Of a stretch of DNA of 64,000 bases, positions 1-9,744 are shown piece by piece (position 1 is the first letter of the stretch; the number at the start of each line of letters is the position of its first letter). The stretch is from Microbulbifer sp. MKSA007 (GTDB lineage: Bacteria; Pseudomonadota; Gammaproteobacteria; Pseudomonadales; Cellvibrionaceae). The DNA is taken from NCBI GenBank assembly GCA_032615215.1, contig CP128433.1, positions 1,261,501-1,325,500 of the forward strand, given 5' to 3'. The notes under the pieces were generated by a model, which was given only the letters and a program-made list of their open reading frames with translations, had not been told where the DNA came from and searched no databases. Made by a program: the position numbers and the translations under genes.

Positions 1-2
1 GT

Positions 3-1676
3 GATACTGGCTCAGATTCTTATCGAGGTGGCGAAGGCCGAGATACATTAAAAGGCTCTGCATCCGACGATACATTTATTTTCAGTGTTTTCGCCGGTGA
101 TGCTTCTGTAGAAGTTATTGATGGGCAGGGCGGTATCGACACAATTGTGGGAACCAGCTCCAATAATACTTTGGATTTCTCTGAGGCGGAACTAATCGGT
201 ATTGCACAGATTGATGGCGCTGCGGGTAACGACTCCATCTATGGTACTGTCGCTGCGGATACTATTGTTGGTGGTCTGGGCAGTGATTATCTGTCTGGTG
301 GTGATGGCGACGATACCTTTGTATTTACCAATGGGGATACAGGGTCGGATACCTATAACGGCGGTGAAGGACAAGACCGATTGCTGGGCACTGACCAGGA
401 CGATGATTTCATTTTCAGCAGTTTTACAGGAGTTAATATCCTAGAGGAAATTGATGGTGATGAAGGTGAAAACCGCGTTTTAGGTACCAGTGCCAATAAT
501 ATCCTTGACTTCACTGTGACTCAGTTAAAAGGTATCACTTTGATTGATGGAGCTGCGGGGAATGACACCATAAAGGGCTCTGAAGAGTCAGACCTTATTG
601 TTGGTGGTATTGGCAGTGACTCTCTTTATGGTAATGGTGGCGATGATATTTTCCAGGTGACCTCCGGTGATACTGGCTATGACCGTTATGAAGGGGGAGA
701 GGGTAGTGATACTTTACAAGGGACTGATGAAGATGATGAATTTCGCTTTAGCGTCTTCTCTGGTACTGCAACTGTCGAGGTAATTGATGGAAAAGAGGGG
801 ATGAATCGTATTGTGGGTAGCACTGCCAACAATACCCTGGATTTCCGCAATACCTCTTTGATTGGTATTGCTTCTATCGAGGCGGGCAATGGCAATGACA
901 CCATCTATGGTTCAGTAGCTGCAGACACGATAGAAGGTGGTTACGGCAGTGATAACCTCTATGGTGAAGCGGGTAATGACCTCTTCTTATTAACTGCGGG
1001 TGACACGGGATATGACCGTTACTCCGGTGGTGAAGGCACCGATGAGATCCGAGGCTCCACTGGCGATGACTTAATTCGTTTATCAGCATACTCCGGTACG
1101 GCTACTGTGGAACTTATTGATGGGCTTGAGGGGGTCGATAAAATTCAGGGGACTACAGGTAACAACACTCTGGATTTCTCCTCCACAACACTGGACTCCA
1201 TCGAAGAAATCAGTACTGAGAAAGGCAACGATACCGTTATAGGTTCCAACACTGCAGATACTATTCGTGGCGGTGAAGGTAATGACTCCCTGGAGGGCGG
1301 CCCAGGAGATGATAGCTATCTATTTGCCCGAGGTGACGGTACAGATGTAATTATCGATAACGGCAGTAGTAGCTTAGATGTAGTACTTTTTGAGGGTGCA
1401 ATTGCTCCAGAGGATCTCTGGTTGGTAATTAATGGTGAGCACCTGGATATCTATCTGCTCGCTGGGACTGAAAAGATACAGGTACGTAATTGGCAGTCGA
1501 GCGAAAGTGCGATAGAAGTATTTGCTGTGGAAACTGGTGCTCAGCTGCCATTTCAAAATGTTACCGGGCTTGCAGAGTTCATGACTGGTGTTGGTACGCC
1601 TGTAAATGGTGTTATTAATCTCAATACGGATCAGCAGGCTGAATGGAGTTCAGCGTTAGCTGATGCTTGGGAGTAA
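3..1676 (+). CDS. RTX calcium-binding repeat protein, C-terminal part
   Basis: The frame is open to the left edge, so the N terminus lies outside the window; about 557 residues are visible. Four copies of a 111-residue module begin with Asp-Thr-Gly-x-Asp at nt 3, 336, 669 and 1002, an exact 333-bp period. They carry glycine/aspartate nonapeptides such as GGLGSDYLSGGDGDD, the calcium-binding RTX signature. The last ~130 residues (FEGAIAPEDLW, then a region with IQVRNW) resemble the haemolysin-type calcium-binding-related domain. Family knowledge: such proteins leave through type I secretion and fold on external calcium. No T1SS genes are in view, and the catalytic or adhesive part is missing, so the function is unknown. 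Confidence 0.88.
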   Translation, partial: DTGSDSYRGGEGRDTLKGSASDDTFIFSVFAGDASVEVIDGQGGIDTIVGTSSNNTLDFSEAELIGIAQIDGAAGNDSIYGTVAADTIVGGLGSDYLSGGDGDDTFVFTNGDTGSDTYNGGEGQDRLLGTDQDDDFIFSSFTGVNILEEIDGDEGENRVLGTSANNILDFTVTQLKGITLIDGAAGNDTIKGSEESDLIVGGIGSDSLYGNGGDDIFQVTSGDTGYDRYEGGEGSDTLQGTDEDDEFRFSVFSGTATVEVIDGKEGMNRIVGSTANNTLDFRNTSLIGIASIEAGNGNDTIYGSVAADTIEGGYGSDNLYGEAGNDLFLLTAGDTGYDRYSGGEGTDEIRGSTGDDLIRLSAYSGTATVELIDGLEGVDKIQGTTGNNTLDFSSTTLDSIEEISTEKGNDTVIGSNTADTIRGGEGNDSLEGGPGDDSYLFARGDGTDVIIDNGSSSLDVVLFEGAIAPEDLWLVINGEHLDIYLLAGTEKIQVRNWQSSESAIEVFAVETGAQLPFQNVTGLAEFMTGVGTPVNGVINLNTDQQAEWSSALADAWE

Positions 1677-1918
1677 TTTGTAGAAGTTGATTGGCTGTGC
1701 CTTCGGGTGCAGCCAGCTTAAAAGCTGAAGATACGGAAGGAAAGTGTATGCGGTATCCCCAGAAGAATCTGTTGCGTACTTAGCTTTAAGAGGCGCTCAC
1801 TACTTAATTGAGCTGATTAGGTTAATAGTTGGTGCCAGTATTATTTATAAAAATATATCAGAATCCTCTGTGGCAGCAGGTGAGAGTGTTGGTGCTGTGA
1901 GGAAAGCCTGAATAGAGG

Positions 1919-2707
1919 CTATTTCTCTGCTTCAATAATAAATCGTTTGATTCTTACCCCAGCATCCTTTCGCATTTCCGGGTGGATTTTCTTATAGTAT
2001 TTGTTCATTACCTGGTCGGCAAACTGCTCTCTTTCTGGGTGGCCTAGATGACGGAACTGGGGAACCCATGATAGAAAGAAGGTAGTGAGCTTTTCCCAGG
2101 TTTGAAAATTTTCCACATGATAGATTTCATCGAATCTTGGTAAGTAGAAGCCTGCTTCTTCGGCATAGTTCCGCATTTCCTCTAGCGTATAGTGATTATA
2201 AGGATCGTAAAAACTTTCAAAATAGGGTTTCCATGTAGCTGTTTCCTGTTCCTCGTATACGGTCTCCCAGAAATTTTCATGATCAACCTGAAAACCACAA
2301 ACTACTTTACCGTTAACTTTTAAATATTTATAAAAACTATTCCAGACTTGAGCTTGGTCCGCTACCCAGTGTAAACAACTAAAAGAAAAAATAATGTCGA
2401 ATTTGCAGTCGAACTGGATTTCGTCTGCGCTCATTTGCTCGAAGGATAGGTTGGGTATATTGGCGTAATTTTTATTAGCATAACAAATCATATCCTCGGT
2501 TAGATCAATACCGATAATCCTGCCATTTGTCATACGCTCAGCTAAATAGCGGGTTACCTTGCCATCGCCACAACCCACATCAAGAATAGTGGCAGCTTGG
2601 CGATAATCGCAGCGATGTATGGCTTCCATAGCGTGGCGCCACTGCATGTCAGAGGCGTTTACGTACTCTTGAGCCTGCCACTTATCATGCCTGATAGGTT
2701 CATTCAT
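1919..2707 (-). CDS. Class I SAM-dependent methyltransferase
   Basis: 262 residues. Motif I (ILDVGCGDGKVTRYL, about residues 42-56) and the acidic end of strand beta2 (IIGIDLTEDM) form the SAM pocket; FDIIFSFSCLHWV matches motif IV of the UbiE/trans-aconitate methyltransferase-like group. The substrate cannot be named; Tam-like or small-molecule methyltransferase are both possible. It is a single gene, transcribed away from the GFA-family gene that follows on the other strand. Confidence 0.85.
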   Translation of the reverse strand: MNEPIRHDKWQAQEYVNASDMQWRHAMEAIHRCDYRQAATILDVGCGDGKVTRYLAERMTNGRIIGIDLTEDMICYANKNYANIPNLSFEQMSADEIQFDCKFDIIFSFSCLHWVADQAQVWNSFYKYLKVNGKVVCGFQVDHENFWETVYEEQETATWKPYFESFYDPYNHYTLEEMRNYAEEAGFYLPRFDEIYHVENFQTWEKLTTFFLSWVPQFRHLGHPEREQFADQVMNKYYKKIHPEMRKDAGVRIKRFIIEAEK

Positions 2708-2881
2708 TGGTGTGACGCCCTGAGTCTCATTGGGGATGGGTGAATCAGTTTAGCCCGAATACACTTATGATCTGTGTAGCAATTTCAGTCATCGATAAAT
2801 ATGGCACAAGAAACTGTGCAGTTCGTAAAACCGTCATTCTGACCACCTGCGGAACGAAAGGTAAAAGTCTGGGAAAGTACT

Positions 2882-3370
2882 GTGAAACTCAAAGGATCTT
2901 GCCACTGCCAATCGGTTAAGTTCAGTCTGGACTCCCGGCAACCTTATCCCTTCAACCGTTGTTACTGCTCAATATGCAGAAAAACGGCTGGAGGAGGTGG
3001 TTTTGCTATTAACCTGGGGGCGGATTTCCAAACCCTGAAAGTGGAGGGCGAGGAATATTTAAGTATCTATCAGGCTGAAATTGGGATAACGGGTCAGGAA
3101 AATGGCGGGAAAAGTCCGGCACGGCGACATTTTTGTTCAAGATGTGGCAGTGCGTTATGGCTTTGGGACCCGCGTTGGCCAGAACTGGTACACCCCTTCG
3201 CTTCTGCGATTGACTCTGAGTTGCCGGTACCGCCGGTTCGTAGCCATATGATGCTGGATTCTGCTCCGGGTTGGGCGCAGCCAGATATACGGGAAGGGGA
3301 TGAAGTGTTTGAAGGCTATCCAGAGGAGTCCCTGGCTGAATGGCACCAGCGGAATATTCCCAGTGCTTAG
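2882..3370 (+). CDS. GFA-family (CENP-V/GFA) zinc protein
   Basis: 162 residues with GTG start. Cysteines are arranged as in the glutathione-dependent formaldehyde-activating enzyme fold: C7-x-C9, the cluster C27-x-C29-x2-C32 (CYCSICRKTAGG), and CSRCGSALW further on, which together bind two zinc ions in the family. Family members include Gfa, but most are of unknown substrate, so a formaldehyde role should not be assumed. It runs convergently with the di-haem cytochrome gene; a GC-rich hairpin lies between them. Confidence 0.82.
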   Translation: MKLKGSCHCQSVKFSLDSRQPYPFNRCYCSICRKTAGGGGFAINLGADFQTLKVEGEEYLSIYQAEIGITGQENGGKSPARRHFCSRCGSALWLWDPRWPELVHPFASAIDSELPVPPVRSHMMLDSAPGWAQPDIREGDEVFEGYPEESLAEWHQRNIPSA

Positions 3371-3385
3371 CAGGGGATAAAGAGA

Positions 3386-3411
3386 GGCGGGGCGAGCCTG
3401 AGGCCGCCCCG
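3386..3411. terminator. GC-rich hairpin between convergent genes
   Basis: GCGGGGC and GCCCCGC form a 7-bp stem with an ~11-nt loop just after the GFA-family gene and before the end of the convergent cytochrome gene. There is no clear T-tract, so it may act as a bidirectional or factor-assisted terminator. Confidence 0.45.
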
Positions 3412-3439
3412 CTTCAGGTCTATAGCGGTGACCTAGTGT

Positions 3440-5068
3440 TTACTCTTCCGCGAGATAGAGCACCAGATTATCCAGGAAGTTGACCAGATCCGCCTTTTCA
3501 GAGTCTGTCAGGGCATCAAACTGTTCCTTGCTGGATTCAGCTTCACCACCGTGATAGACAATCGCCTCGGTCATAGTGGTAGCGCGTCCATCGTGTAGAT
3601 AAGGTGGTGTTGAGCCAACGCCCCAGAGGTTTTCGGTGAGGAATACAGAGGCTCCCACATTGCCCTCATCAATTTCCTCGGCCATGGCTGTGCCCATATC
3701 GTGACGCTTAAGGTCGCCATACAAGCGGACTATTGCTCCGCCATTCTCCGACTCCTCAAACTGTCCCAGCGTTTGTCCGGATGGAAGCTCCTGGGGGTTA
3801 TCCATGATCTCTGTGAGCAAGTTAAATTGCAGGGATCTGCTAGGTAGGCCGGCTATATCGCCTGCGGGATAAGTCTCATCGCGGTAGTTGGCGTGCTGAG
3901 AGGGTTCATAGAAGACTGGTGATGCAACTTCCATCTCAGGGGAGTGGCAAGAGGCGCAGCCAATAGAGCTAAATAGCTCTTCGCCATTTTCGATACTGGC
4001 GATTTCTCCGTCGCTTAGTGGTAAGCCGTAAGTCTCCTGCTCTTCCTCGGTTAGGGAATCGATCACGCTGTTAAGCTCGATTTTGGTCACCGGGCGGGGC
4101 TGTGCTGCGTTGTAGATAGTTAACGCGGTAATGTCACCAACGCTGAGCTCGTTAGTGATCGAATCAAAGTCGCTGTCTGCATCACCGACCAATTCAGTGG
4201 CCTGCATGCCCAGCTCCTGGTGTGCCGCGCCACGAACGAATGCGCGTACAAATCCGGTTAAGCCTTTCCACTCAAAGGGTCTGACTACCAGGTCAGCGTC
4301 AAGGCCTTCAACATTATCGTAGTTGACCTCATCACAGGAGACGGAGATCTCACCAAAGCTAACGCCTTTTGCGGTTAGTGCGACAGTCGTATCTGTGCCG
4401 GATGAGCAGCTCTCACTGATAGCCTCATCCCGCAAAGTGTGCAGCTCGGTAGTCATTTCTTCCGCTACCAACTGTACAGCCCCCATACCGAACAGGTGGG
4501 GCGACTGGCGCTCGATAAAGCCTTTTTGCTTACGTTCAGGGTCCATACGAATCACATTATCGTTCACGCCACCACCGCCATCGGCTACCGGTACGTTGTG
4601 ACAGCTGATGCAGGAATCACCGTTGGGGCCTGTCGCACGATGGGGCAGGACATTCGCCCATGCATTAGGTCCTTTCAGGTCGGGCCTTGGGAAGCTGGTA
4701 AATCTTTTGCCGTTGCCCACATTGACCCCGACCCCGTCGAGAGCGTTGTAATTCATCTCGAATAATTCATCGCCTTCCTCAAAAGCATGAACATAGGCTT
4801 CCAGGGTTTCCATGGATTCGAGATCAGATTGCTCCAAATGCCCACCCAGGTGAATTTCAATTGCTCCAGCATGCAATATCTGTACGGTATCGAAGACTTC
4901 ACTGAAGTCGAAGGGAGTGGTTCTTTGCTGTCTTTGGTTTTTTCTTGCGTGCTTGGGAACTCGGTTTTTATCGTGCTTGGAACCAAAGTCGGCAAGCGCT
5001 GGAGTGGCATTAAATGTTAAAGCCGATATTGCCATAGTGACAGGCAATAGGTGTTTTTTAAGTATCAT
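3440..5068 (-). CDS. Di-haem c-type cytochrome, CCP/DHOR-like
   Basis: 542 residues with an N-terminal signal peptide ending near ATPALA. Two haem-binding CxxCH motifs are visible: CISCH (about residue 155) and CASCH (about residue 365). The C-terminal LWGVGSTPPYLHDGRA is typical of the di-haem oxidoreductase (DUF1111/cytochrome c peroxidase-like) group. Such periplasmic proteins pass electrons between haems; peroxidase activity versus another oxidoreductase role cannot be decided. The gene stands alone, with a long non-coding stretch upstream. Confidence 0.82.
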   Translation of the reverse strand: MILKKHLLPVTMAISALTFNATPALADFGSKHDKNRVPKHARKNQRQQRTTPFDFSEVFDTVQILHAGAIEIHLGGHLEQSDLESMETLEAYVHAFEEGDELFEMNYNALDGVGVNVGNGKRFTSFPRPDLKGPNAWANVLPHRATGPNGDSCISCHNVPVADGGGGVNDNVIRMDPERKQKGFIERQSPHLFGMGAVQLVAEEMTTELHTLRDEAISESCSSGTDTTVALTAKGVSFGEISVSCDEVNYDNVEGLDADLVVRPFEWKGLTGFVRAFVRGAAHQELGMQATELVGDADSDFDSITNELSVGDITALTIYNAAQPRPVTKIELNSVIDSLTEEEQETYGLPLSDGEIASIENGEELFSSIGCASCHSPEMEVASPVFYEPSQHANYRDETYPAGDIAGLPSRSLQFNLLTEIMDNPQELPSGQTLGQFEESENGGAIVRLYGDLKRHDMGTAMAEEIDEGNVGASVFLTENLWGVGSTPPYLHDGRATTMTEAIVYHGGEAESSKEQFDALTDSEKADLVNFLDNLVLYLAEE

Positions 5069-6441
5069 CAGCTATATCTCCGGGTACTGATATTGAGCGG
5101 ACGTAAGGTGAGTTCTTCTACGAAAATGCACTCGATGCGGAGACACTCGACCGCTTTTCTTTTAAGCACGATTCCCCAAAAAACTGATTATCAGTTGTGC
5201 TACAAGGAAAAATTGATAGAGATTTTGGTAATAACATTTTTATCTCGCAAAGTGCATCCAGTAAAGGTTTAACAGCATCCTTGCAAGCTTCTTATAGGTA
5301 GAACTGTGCCTGTTCTGCCACTTATGGCTGGCGTCAAGACCACGGGAGATACAGTATTGCGATAGCAGATTTTAAAGCTCAGATTAACTGACCTAAAGAT
5401 CTAAAATGCGATCCCGATTGTGTCGATTTTGCCCATAACCTACCGCGCTAGTACGCGGCTATGTTTTTGTTTTTCGGCTTTTTTAGTTGCCGTTTGTGAT
5501 AAATAAGTTCCTTTGAAAGGGTAGGTATTTGCATATTTGCCTTTCGGTGACAGGCTTTCCTGCTTCACGGAAAGTCCCTATTCCTGGTGGTTGTGACATT
5601 AGATTTAGGAAAAAGTGCTGGTTATTAACGTTACTGAAGGCAATGGATATTTTGAAAAACTTATAATTATTTTCGATTAAGAGTGAATTCCCCAATTGTG
5701 GATTCGTATTGTCTTCAGGTGACACATGGTTTGTAGGCTAATAACTCATCTGTTTGTGGAATTTAATTTCACCTTTGTTGATAGGGTTTATGGAAACGCT
5801 TCTTATCTTCGGTGAGTGGCCAGTTCGCTATACCAGATCAAAATTCAGCATGTACTTGTGAGCGTAGACACAGAGATGAAGGGTATTTGATCGCTGTCTT
5901 ACTTACAGAAAGGTGCTTTGGGGGGGCGACTAATTTGAACCGTATGATTGTCAAAAAAGTTTAGCTTTATTGAAAACATTATTGGCGTATTTTCCTTTCT
6001 AATAGAGGGATAGAGTGATCGGTCTAAAACAATAGTGTTTCCGTTCGAGTGCTCAATGTATTTAGGCTTAAAGTAAAATTGGCGCACTATTCATTTGAAT
6101 GGCGCGATAAAGATCTTTGTCGCCATATATTTCAATATAGAAACAATGAGATAGTTCTATTATTGCGCCTGTAGGCGAGGAAGCCCCCAACTTACTATCA
6201 ACTACAAAGCTGCTGAGAGATATTTTAAACGAGTGGTTCATTTTTTCTCATTGTGGCGTACAAGGAACATGGATAGTGATATGGATTGTCACGACAATGT
6301 CACAAAAAATCGAATAAATTTGTCTGTATGGCCTCGTTTCACGGCAGTTGGTACTTTTGAATGAGGTAGGTTAATTCGAAGCTGCTAAAAATATTAGTTT
6401 ATTCGAATTGTATTAATTCCTAAAAAATTTTAGGGGGTCGG
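5069..6441. other. 1.37-kb intergenic region, no gene recognised
   Basis: Lies between the divergently transcribed cytochrome and sqdB genes. Short frames exist on both strands, but none has a credible start, ribosome site or recognisable protein. I see no tRNA, repeat or phage end. The part nearest sqdB is AT-rich and probably holds its promoter. Confidence 0.5.
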
Positions 6442-7599
6442 GTGAGAAAAGTATTGATTTTGGGAGGTGATGGGTTTTGTGGTTGGCCTACATCTCTCCA
6501 CCTTTCAGAGGCGGGTTATGAAGTTATTATTGTTGATAACTTATCACGGCGAAAAATTGATATTGAGCTTGAAGTTGATTCATTGACACCAATCAGGCAT
6601 CTGTCAGAGCGGCTTCGTGTATGGCGTGAAGTTTCCGGTATGTCCATCAGGCATATTTATATTAACCTCGGACAGGAGTTTGAGCGATTGCTCACTCTCT
6701 TAAAAGAGGAAAAACCAGACGCGATTGTACATTTTGCTGAACAGCGTGCTGCACCCTATTCGATGAAATCTGTCCGGCATAGACGTTATACACTTGATAA
6801 TAACTTGAATGCTACCAATGATGTCCTGGCGGCTATAGTAGAAAGCGGATTGGATATACATTTGATTCACTTGGGTACTATGGGTGTCTACGGGTATGGA
6901 ACATCTGGTCTCACTATTCCCGAAGGATATTTAAAAATTCAGGTAGAGACTGAAGGGCATTTGAGTGAACAGGAGATTCTTTACCCTAGTAATCCAGGTT
7001 CTATCTATCATATGACAAAGGCACAGGATCAATTGTTATTTGCCTTCTATAACAAGAACGATCAGGTACGTGTCACTGATTTACACCAAGGGATCGTTTG
7101 GGGTACCCAGACCCGACAAACACAGAGGGATGAATCTCTGATTAATCGATTTGATTATGATGGTGACTATGGAACAGTCCTCAATCGATTCCTGATGCAA
7201 GCGGCGATTAATTACCCACTTACCGTTCATGGCACTGGTGGCCAGAAGCGGGCATTTATTCATATTCAGGATACCTGTCAATGTATTCAGTTAGCTATTG
7301 AAAATCCTCCAGAGATAGGCGATAGAGTCAAAATTCTGAATCAAATGACAGAGACGCATCGTATCAGGGATCTAGCAAATTTAATCTCCAACAAGACTGG
7401 GGTGGGAATTGCCTACTTGGACAACCCCAGAAAAGAGTCAGCAGAAAATGATTTGTTGGTAAATAATGACCAGCTTATCGAGATGGGGCTCAAGCCTATA
7501 ACTCTGAATGATAATCTTCTCACTGAAGTTGAGGGTATTGCCAAAAAATATTCACATCGATGTGACCAAGCTAAAATCCCTTGTGTGTCGAAGTGGTGA
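6442..7599 (+). CDS. sqdB: UDP-sulfoquinovose synthase (SqdB/SQD1 family)
   Basis: 385 residues, the usual SqdB length. Extended SDR fold: the NAD-binding motif GGDGFCGWPT near the N terminus, the catalytic Thr-Met-Gly...YHMTK (Tyr-x3-Lys, about residue 190), and the SqdB-typical DNLSRR and QGIVWGTQT segments. The enzyme converts UDP-glucose and sulfite to UDP-sulfoquinovose for sulfoquinovosyl diacylglycerol. GTG start with an AGGGGG-type ribosome site just upstream. A glycosyltransferase gene follows about 90 bp later on the same strand, fitting a two-step sulfolipid pathway. Confidence 0.88.
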   Translation: MRKVLILGGDGFCGWPTSLHLSEAGYEVIIVDNLSRRKIDIELEVDSLTPIRHLSERLRVWREVSGMSIRHIYINLGQEFERLLTLLKEEKPDAIVHFAEQRAAPYSMKSVRHRRYTLDNNLNATNDVLAAIVESGLDIHLIHLGTMGVYGYGTSGLTIPEGYLKIQVETEGHLSEQEILYPSNPGSIYHMTKAQDQLLFAFYNKNDQVRVTDLHQGIVWGTQTRQTQRDESLINRFDYDGDYGTVLNRFLMQAAINYPLTVHGTGGQKRAFIHIQDTCQCIQLAIENPPEIGDRVKILNQMTETHRIRDLANLISNKTGVGIAYLDNPRKESAENDLLVNNDQLIEMGLKPITLNDNLLTEVEGIAKKYSHRCDQAKIPCVSKW

Positions 7600-7692
7600 T
7601 TTTTTTTATACTTCAATGGTCCTGGTTTTATATGAAATCAAGGCTGCCTGTGGAAGGTGAGGTTTAATGTCTATAGCTGAAGAGTGCAAAAT

Positions 7693-8721
7693 ATGAAGAT
7701 TTTGATTGCTACGGATACTTATCCGGAGCAACTAAATGGTGTTTCCAGAGTACTGGAAAAAACTGAGAAAGAACTCATAGCAAGGGGGCACCAAGTAAAA
7801 ATTGTTTCTGCTACTGATTTTACTAATTTCCCCTGGCCGGGCTATAAAGAAGTGAAAATTGCAGTATTTCCCGGTGGGAAAGCTGCCCGAATTATTGAGG
7901 ATTTTTCACCGGACGCTATTCACATTATGAGTGAAGGTCCTGTGGGGTGGGCTGTTCGTGGCTACTGCAAGCGAAATAATTTGCGTTTTACGACATCTTG
8001 GCTGTCCCGTCTCTCTGAATATGTATCGATTCGCTATAAAGTTCCACTGAAGTGGTTACACGGTCTCCTTCGTCGCTTTCATAATTCCGCAGCACAAACA
8101 ATGGTGACTACAGATGGTATGGCAGCGGAAGCTCGAACCTTGGGGATTACCCGTGTCACCCGCTGGCGAAGAGGCGTAGAGTTAGAAAAATTCCATCCGG
8201 TTGAGACAAAACTTTTTGAGGGCCTAACTCGACCTATCATGCTCAATGTAGGGCGTGTTGCAGTGGAAAAATCGCTGGATAAGTTTTTATCTCTTGAGTT
8301 ACCGGGAACAAAAGTTATCGTGGGGGATGGTCCTCAACTCAATGAATTAAAGAGGAAGTTTCCACAGGCGGTATATCTGGGAATTAAAGAGGGTAAGGAC
8401 TTAACTGAATGTTACAGCGCTGCAGATGTTTTTGTATTTCCTTCGGTAACTGACACTTTTGGTCTGGTTAATCTTGAGTCTTTAGCCTGTGGTTTGCCCG
8501 TTGCCGCCTACCCTGTGACAGGTCCGAAAGATATCATTGGTGATGCCCCTGTTGGAGCGTTGGATAGCAATCTGCAAGTGGCCATAGAAAAGGCACTATT
8601 ATTGGACCGATCGGACTGTGTTACTCATGCCAGGACCTATTCCTGGGATGTGGCCACTGAGGATTTTATTTCAAGCCTGGTTCCGGTAAGTGCAGTAGAG
8701 GCTTTGCCTGTTGATGGCTAG
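7693..8721 (+). CDS. GT4-family glycosyltransferase, probable sulfolipid synthase (SqdX-like)
   Basis: About 342 residues from the ATG at 7693, preferred over the GTG at 7684 because MKILIATDTYPEQLNGVSR is the normal GT4 start. The C-terminal half has the GT-B donor-site motif FPSVTDTFGLVNLESLACG, with the Glu-x7-Glu type nucleotide-sugar pocket. PDAIHIMSEGPVGW resembles the SqdX/MgtA subgroup. Position right after sqdB suggests transfer of sulfoquinovose to diacylglycerol at the inner membrane. That is inference from context; another lipid glycosylation is possible. Confidence 0.78.
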   Translation: MKILIATDTYPEQLNGVSRVLEKTEKELIARGHQVKIVSATDFTNFPWPGYKEVKIAVFPGGKAARIIEDFSPDAIHIMSEGPVGWAVRGYCKRNNLRFTTSWLSRLSEYVSIRYKVPLKWLHGLLRRFHNSAAQTMVTTDGMAAEARTLGITRVTRWRRGVELEKFHPVETKLFEGLTRPIMLNVGRVAVEKSLDKFLSLELPGTKVIVGDGPQLNELKRKFPQAVYLGIKEGKDLTECYSAADVFVFPSVTDTFGLVNLESLACGLPVAAYPVTGPKDIIGDAPVGALDSNLQVAIEKALLLDRSDCVTHARTYSWDVATEDFISSLVPVSAVEALPVDG

Positions 8722-8752
8722 ATAAAAGCGTTGCTCGTAAAGTTCGCAAGGC

Positions 8753-9610
8753 TTACTTGCGAGCTGACTTGAGCAACTCAACCCAGCAGTACTTGTTAAC
8801 AAATGCATAGTGTCCCAGCTGGTGCCAGCTTTGAGTTGAGCTATTTGGCATTAAGCTCGAGAGATATTCTGGCATTTTAATATCAATTATATCGTCGGCA
8901 TCACCATAAAATATTTTGGTGGAAGTGGTGATTTCACGAGGATCAAACCCCCAATCCCAAAGCGCCATTATCATTTCAAAAAAACCCTCCCCATGCTGCG
9001 TTGCTCCGGCAGAAAATGATTCTTCAAACATTTTCTTAAGTGCCGGGTCTCGAATAAACAGTGCGGCATCAGAGGCGTCTTTCTTTGCAAAGAGCTGAAT
9101 ATAATCTTGTATATTGCTATTGGCTTGGTATGCACTTAATCGGCACAGACAACGAGTAAGAAATTGCCAACGATGAATCTTTGCGATAAGTCTGATATCC
9201 GGGTTTTTTAGCAGGTCAGTCATTCCTGGGTAGTCCAGTGGCGCAACAGGAGCTGCAAGGGCAATTTTAGAGACTCTGTGGGGAAGTTTGTTAGCGATAG
9301 AAAGTGCATGAGGGGCACCACCTGAATGGCCGACTACCGAAAATGTCTCGATATTTAGACGATTAACCAGTTCTTCGATATCCGCCCCCCAATCAACCAT
9401 TCGCCGGCCTCTATGGGGAGATGACCCCCCCACACCAGGTTGATCTACAGAGATGATTCTTACGCCAAGAGATGCGGTAAGGTCCTTATCTGGATTGCGA
9501 ATTAGTCGCGAATCTGAGAAGCCATGATTGAAAAGCACAGGCCAGCCATTTGGATCACCATAGTCATCATAAGTAAGGATACGGCCGTCACTTATCTGCA
9601 AGGCAGGCAT
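8753..9610 (-). CDS. Alpha/beta hydrolase
   Basis: 285 residues. Oxyanion-hole region NHGFSDSR; nucleophile elbow VVGHSGGAPHAL (Gly-His-Ser-Gly-Gly) near residue 95; Asp in FYGDADDIID and a C-terminal His in QLGHYAFV complete a plausible catalytic triad. The substrate is unknown. It runs convergently with the glycosyltransferase gene and divergently from the scs-like operon. Confidence 0.83.
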   Translation of the reverse strand: MPALQISDGRILTYDDYGDPNGWPVLFNHGFSDSRLIRNPDKDLTASLGVRIISVDQPGVGGSSPHRGRRMVDWGADIEELVNRLNIETFSVVGHSGGAPHALSIANKLPHRVSKIALAAPVAPLDYPGMTDLLKNPDIRLIAKIHRWQFLTRCLCRLSAYQANSNIQDYIQLFAKKDASDAALFIRDPALKKMFEESFSAGATQHGEGFFEMIMALWDWGFDPREITTSTKIFYGDADDIIDIKMPEYLSSLMPNSSTQSWHQLGHYAFVNKYCWVELLKSARK

Positions 9611-9744
9611 TCTGGGCGCTTCTTTAGGTTAGGTATGATCGGAGTATAGTGAGACTTTGTTTTGTGATGGGTGAGGCCAATGTTGTAACTTGTATCTGAC
9701 CCAAAGGGGGAGTACCAGTTGATTAGGCGAGAAGGAGAATCACA

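Noticed and set aside
4131..4765. Open frames antisense to the di-haem cytochrome and to many nuo genes
   Set aside because: Shadows of strongly supported genes on the other strand, without independent features.
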